Shown here: in pieces, positions 5,812-6,043 of the stretch | Position numbering within the stretch: the first letter of the stretch is position 1 | Layout of the letters: each line of letters opens with the position of its first letter | Source: Acholeplasma sp. | GTDB lineage: Bacteria; Bacillota_I; Bacilli_A; Acholeplasmatales; Acholeplasmataceae | Direction of reading: 5' to 3' | Length of the DNA: 6,043 bases | NCBI GenBank assembly: GCA_012837395.1 | Contig: DURF01000029.1 | Coordinates: 1 to 6,043, forward strand | Position numbers and translations under genes: made by a program | The notes under the pieces: model-generated | The model's input: the letters and a program-made list of their open reading frames with translations, nothing else | Databases searched by the model: none | What the model was told of the DNA's origin: nothing

Positions 5812-6043
5812 ATGGAATATTTATATATAGGAGTTATTGCCTTATTAATAGTAGTCTTGTTGCTCTTAGTTGTTTATATTGTTAAAGCCACTAATAAAAA
5901 CAACGACGAAGAAAACTTAAAATTATATTTGAAAGATGAATACAACAAATTAAAAATAGAAATACTAAAACTAGTTAACGAATCAAGTCATTTCAGTCAA
6001 ACAGAATTATTTAAAAACATCAACAATCAATTTGAAACAATTA
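5812..6043 (+). CDS. Probable RmuC-family protein, N-terminal 77 residues (3' end beyond the right edge)
   Basis: The visible part has one N-terminal membrane helix (about residues 3-25, rich in Leu, Val and Ile) followed by a charged helical segment with coiled-coil-like spacing (EENLKLYLKDEYNKLKIEIL). This anchor plus coiled coil is how RmuC proteins begin; RmuC has a C-terminal nuclease-like domain and has been linked to limiting DNA rearrangement. That domain is outside the window, so the call rests on layout only. Other anchored coiled-coil proteins, such as EzrA-like or unnamed ones, are possible. The ribosome site AAGGGGG (5801-5807) overlaps the stop codon of the preceding gene, which argues for one transcript. 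Confidence 0.45.
   Translation, partial: MEYLYIGVIALLIVVLLLLVVYIVKATNKNNDEENLKLYLKDEYNKLKIEILKLVNESSHFSQTELFKNINNQFETI

Overview
The window holds a bacterial replication origin and the conserved gene block beside it. The DNA is very AT-rich. All of the roughly dozen visible tryptophans are read from TGG, no reading frame contains an internal TGA, and all six complete genes end in TAA. Together with Gram-positive-type gene order, this suggests an AT-rich Firmicutes or Tenericutes lineage that kept the standard code (Acholeplasma, Izemoplasma, Haloplasma or related uncultured Bacilli) rather than a UGA-Trp Mycoplasma. This placement is inference.

Layout: dnaA lies on the minus strand and runs off the left edge (1-749). 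A 381-base intergenic region (750-1130) follows. Its left part (about 817-990) is a cluster of DnaA boxes and a second repeat family. Its right part (986-1090) is about 87% A+T. Next comes a seven-helix TMEM164/YwaF-like membrane protein gene (1131-1901), then a perfect-consensus promoter driving rpmH (2022-2159). A strong intrinsic hairpin (2182-2233) separates rpmH from rnpA (2242-2598), which overlaps yidC (2585-4102), which overlaps jag/khpB (4102-4725). A terminator at 4732-4760 closes that operon. A new extended -10 promoter then starts a second unit: a membrane-anchored, permuted papain-fold (YiiX-like) cysteine hydrolase (4822-5802) and the start of a probable RmuC-family gene (5812 to the right edge).

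The order dnaA - origin - rpmH - rnpA - yidC - jag, with divergent transcription, is the ancestral origin arrangement known from Bacillus and many other bacteria. Here one extra membrane-protein gene sits between the origin and rpmH. The block links replication initiation (DnaA and its boxes), ribosome synthesis (L34), tRNA 5' maturation (RNase P protein), membrane protein insertion (YidC) and RNA binding linked to cell envelope growth (KhpB).

The most noteworthy points are: the rpmH-rnpA terminator combined with a missing Shine-Dalgarno site for rnpA; a YidC that joins a lipoprotein signal to a roughly 210-residue extracytoplasmic domain; a non-canonical repeat family and an 11-base phased TTACA series in the origin; and a KhpB with an atypical GVEG loop. 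I see no CRISPR array, insertion sequence, tRNA or rRNA, and no clearly new multi-gene system.
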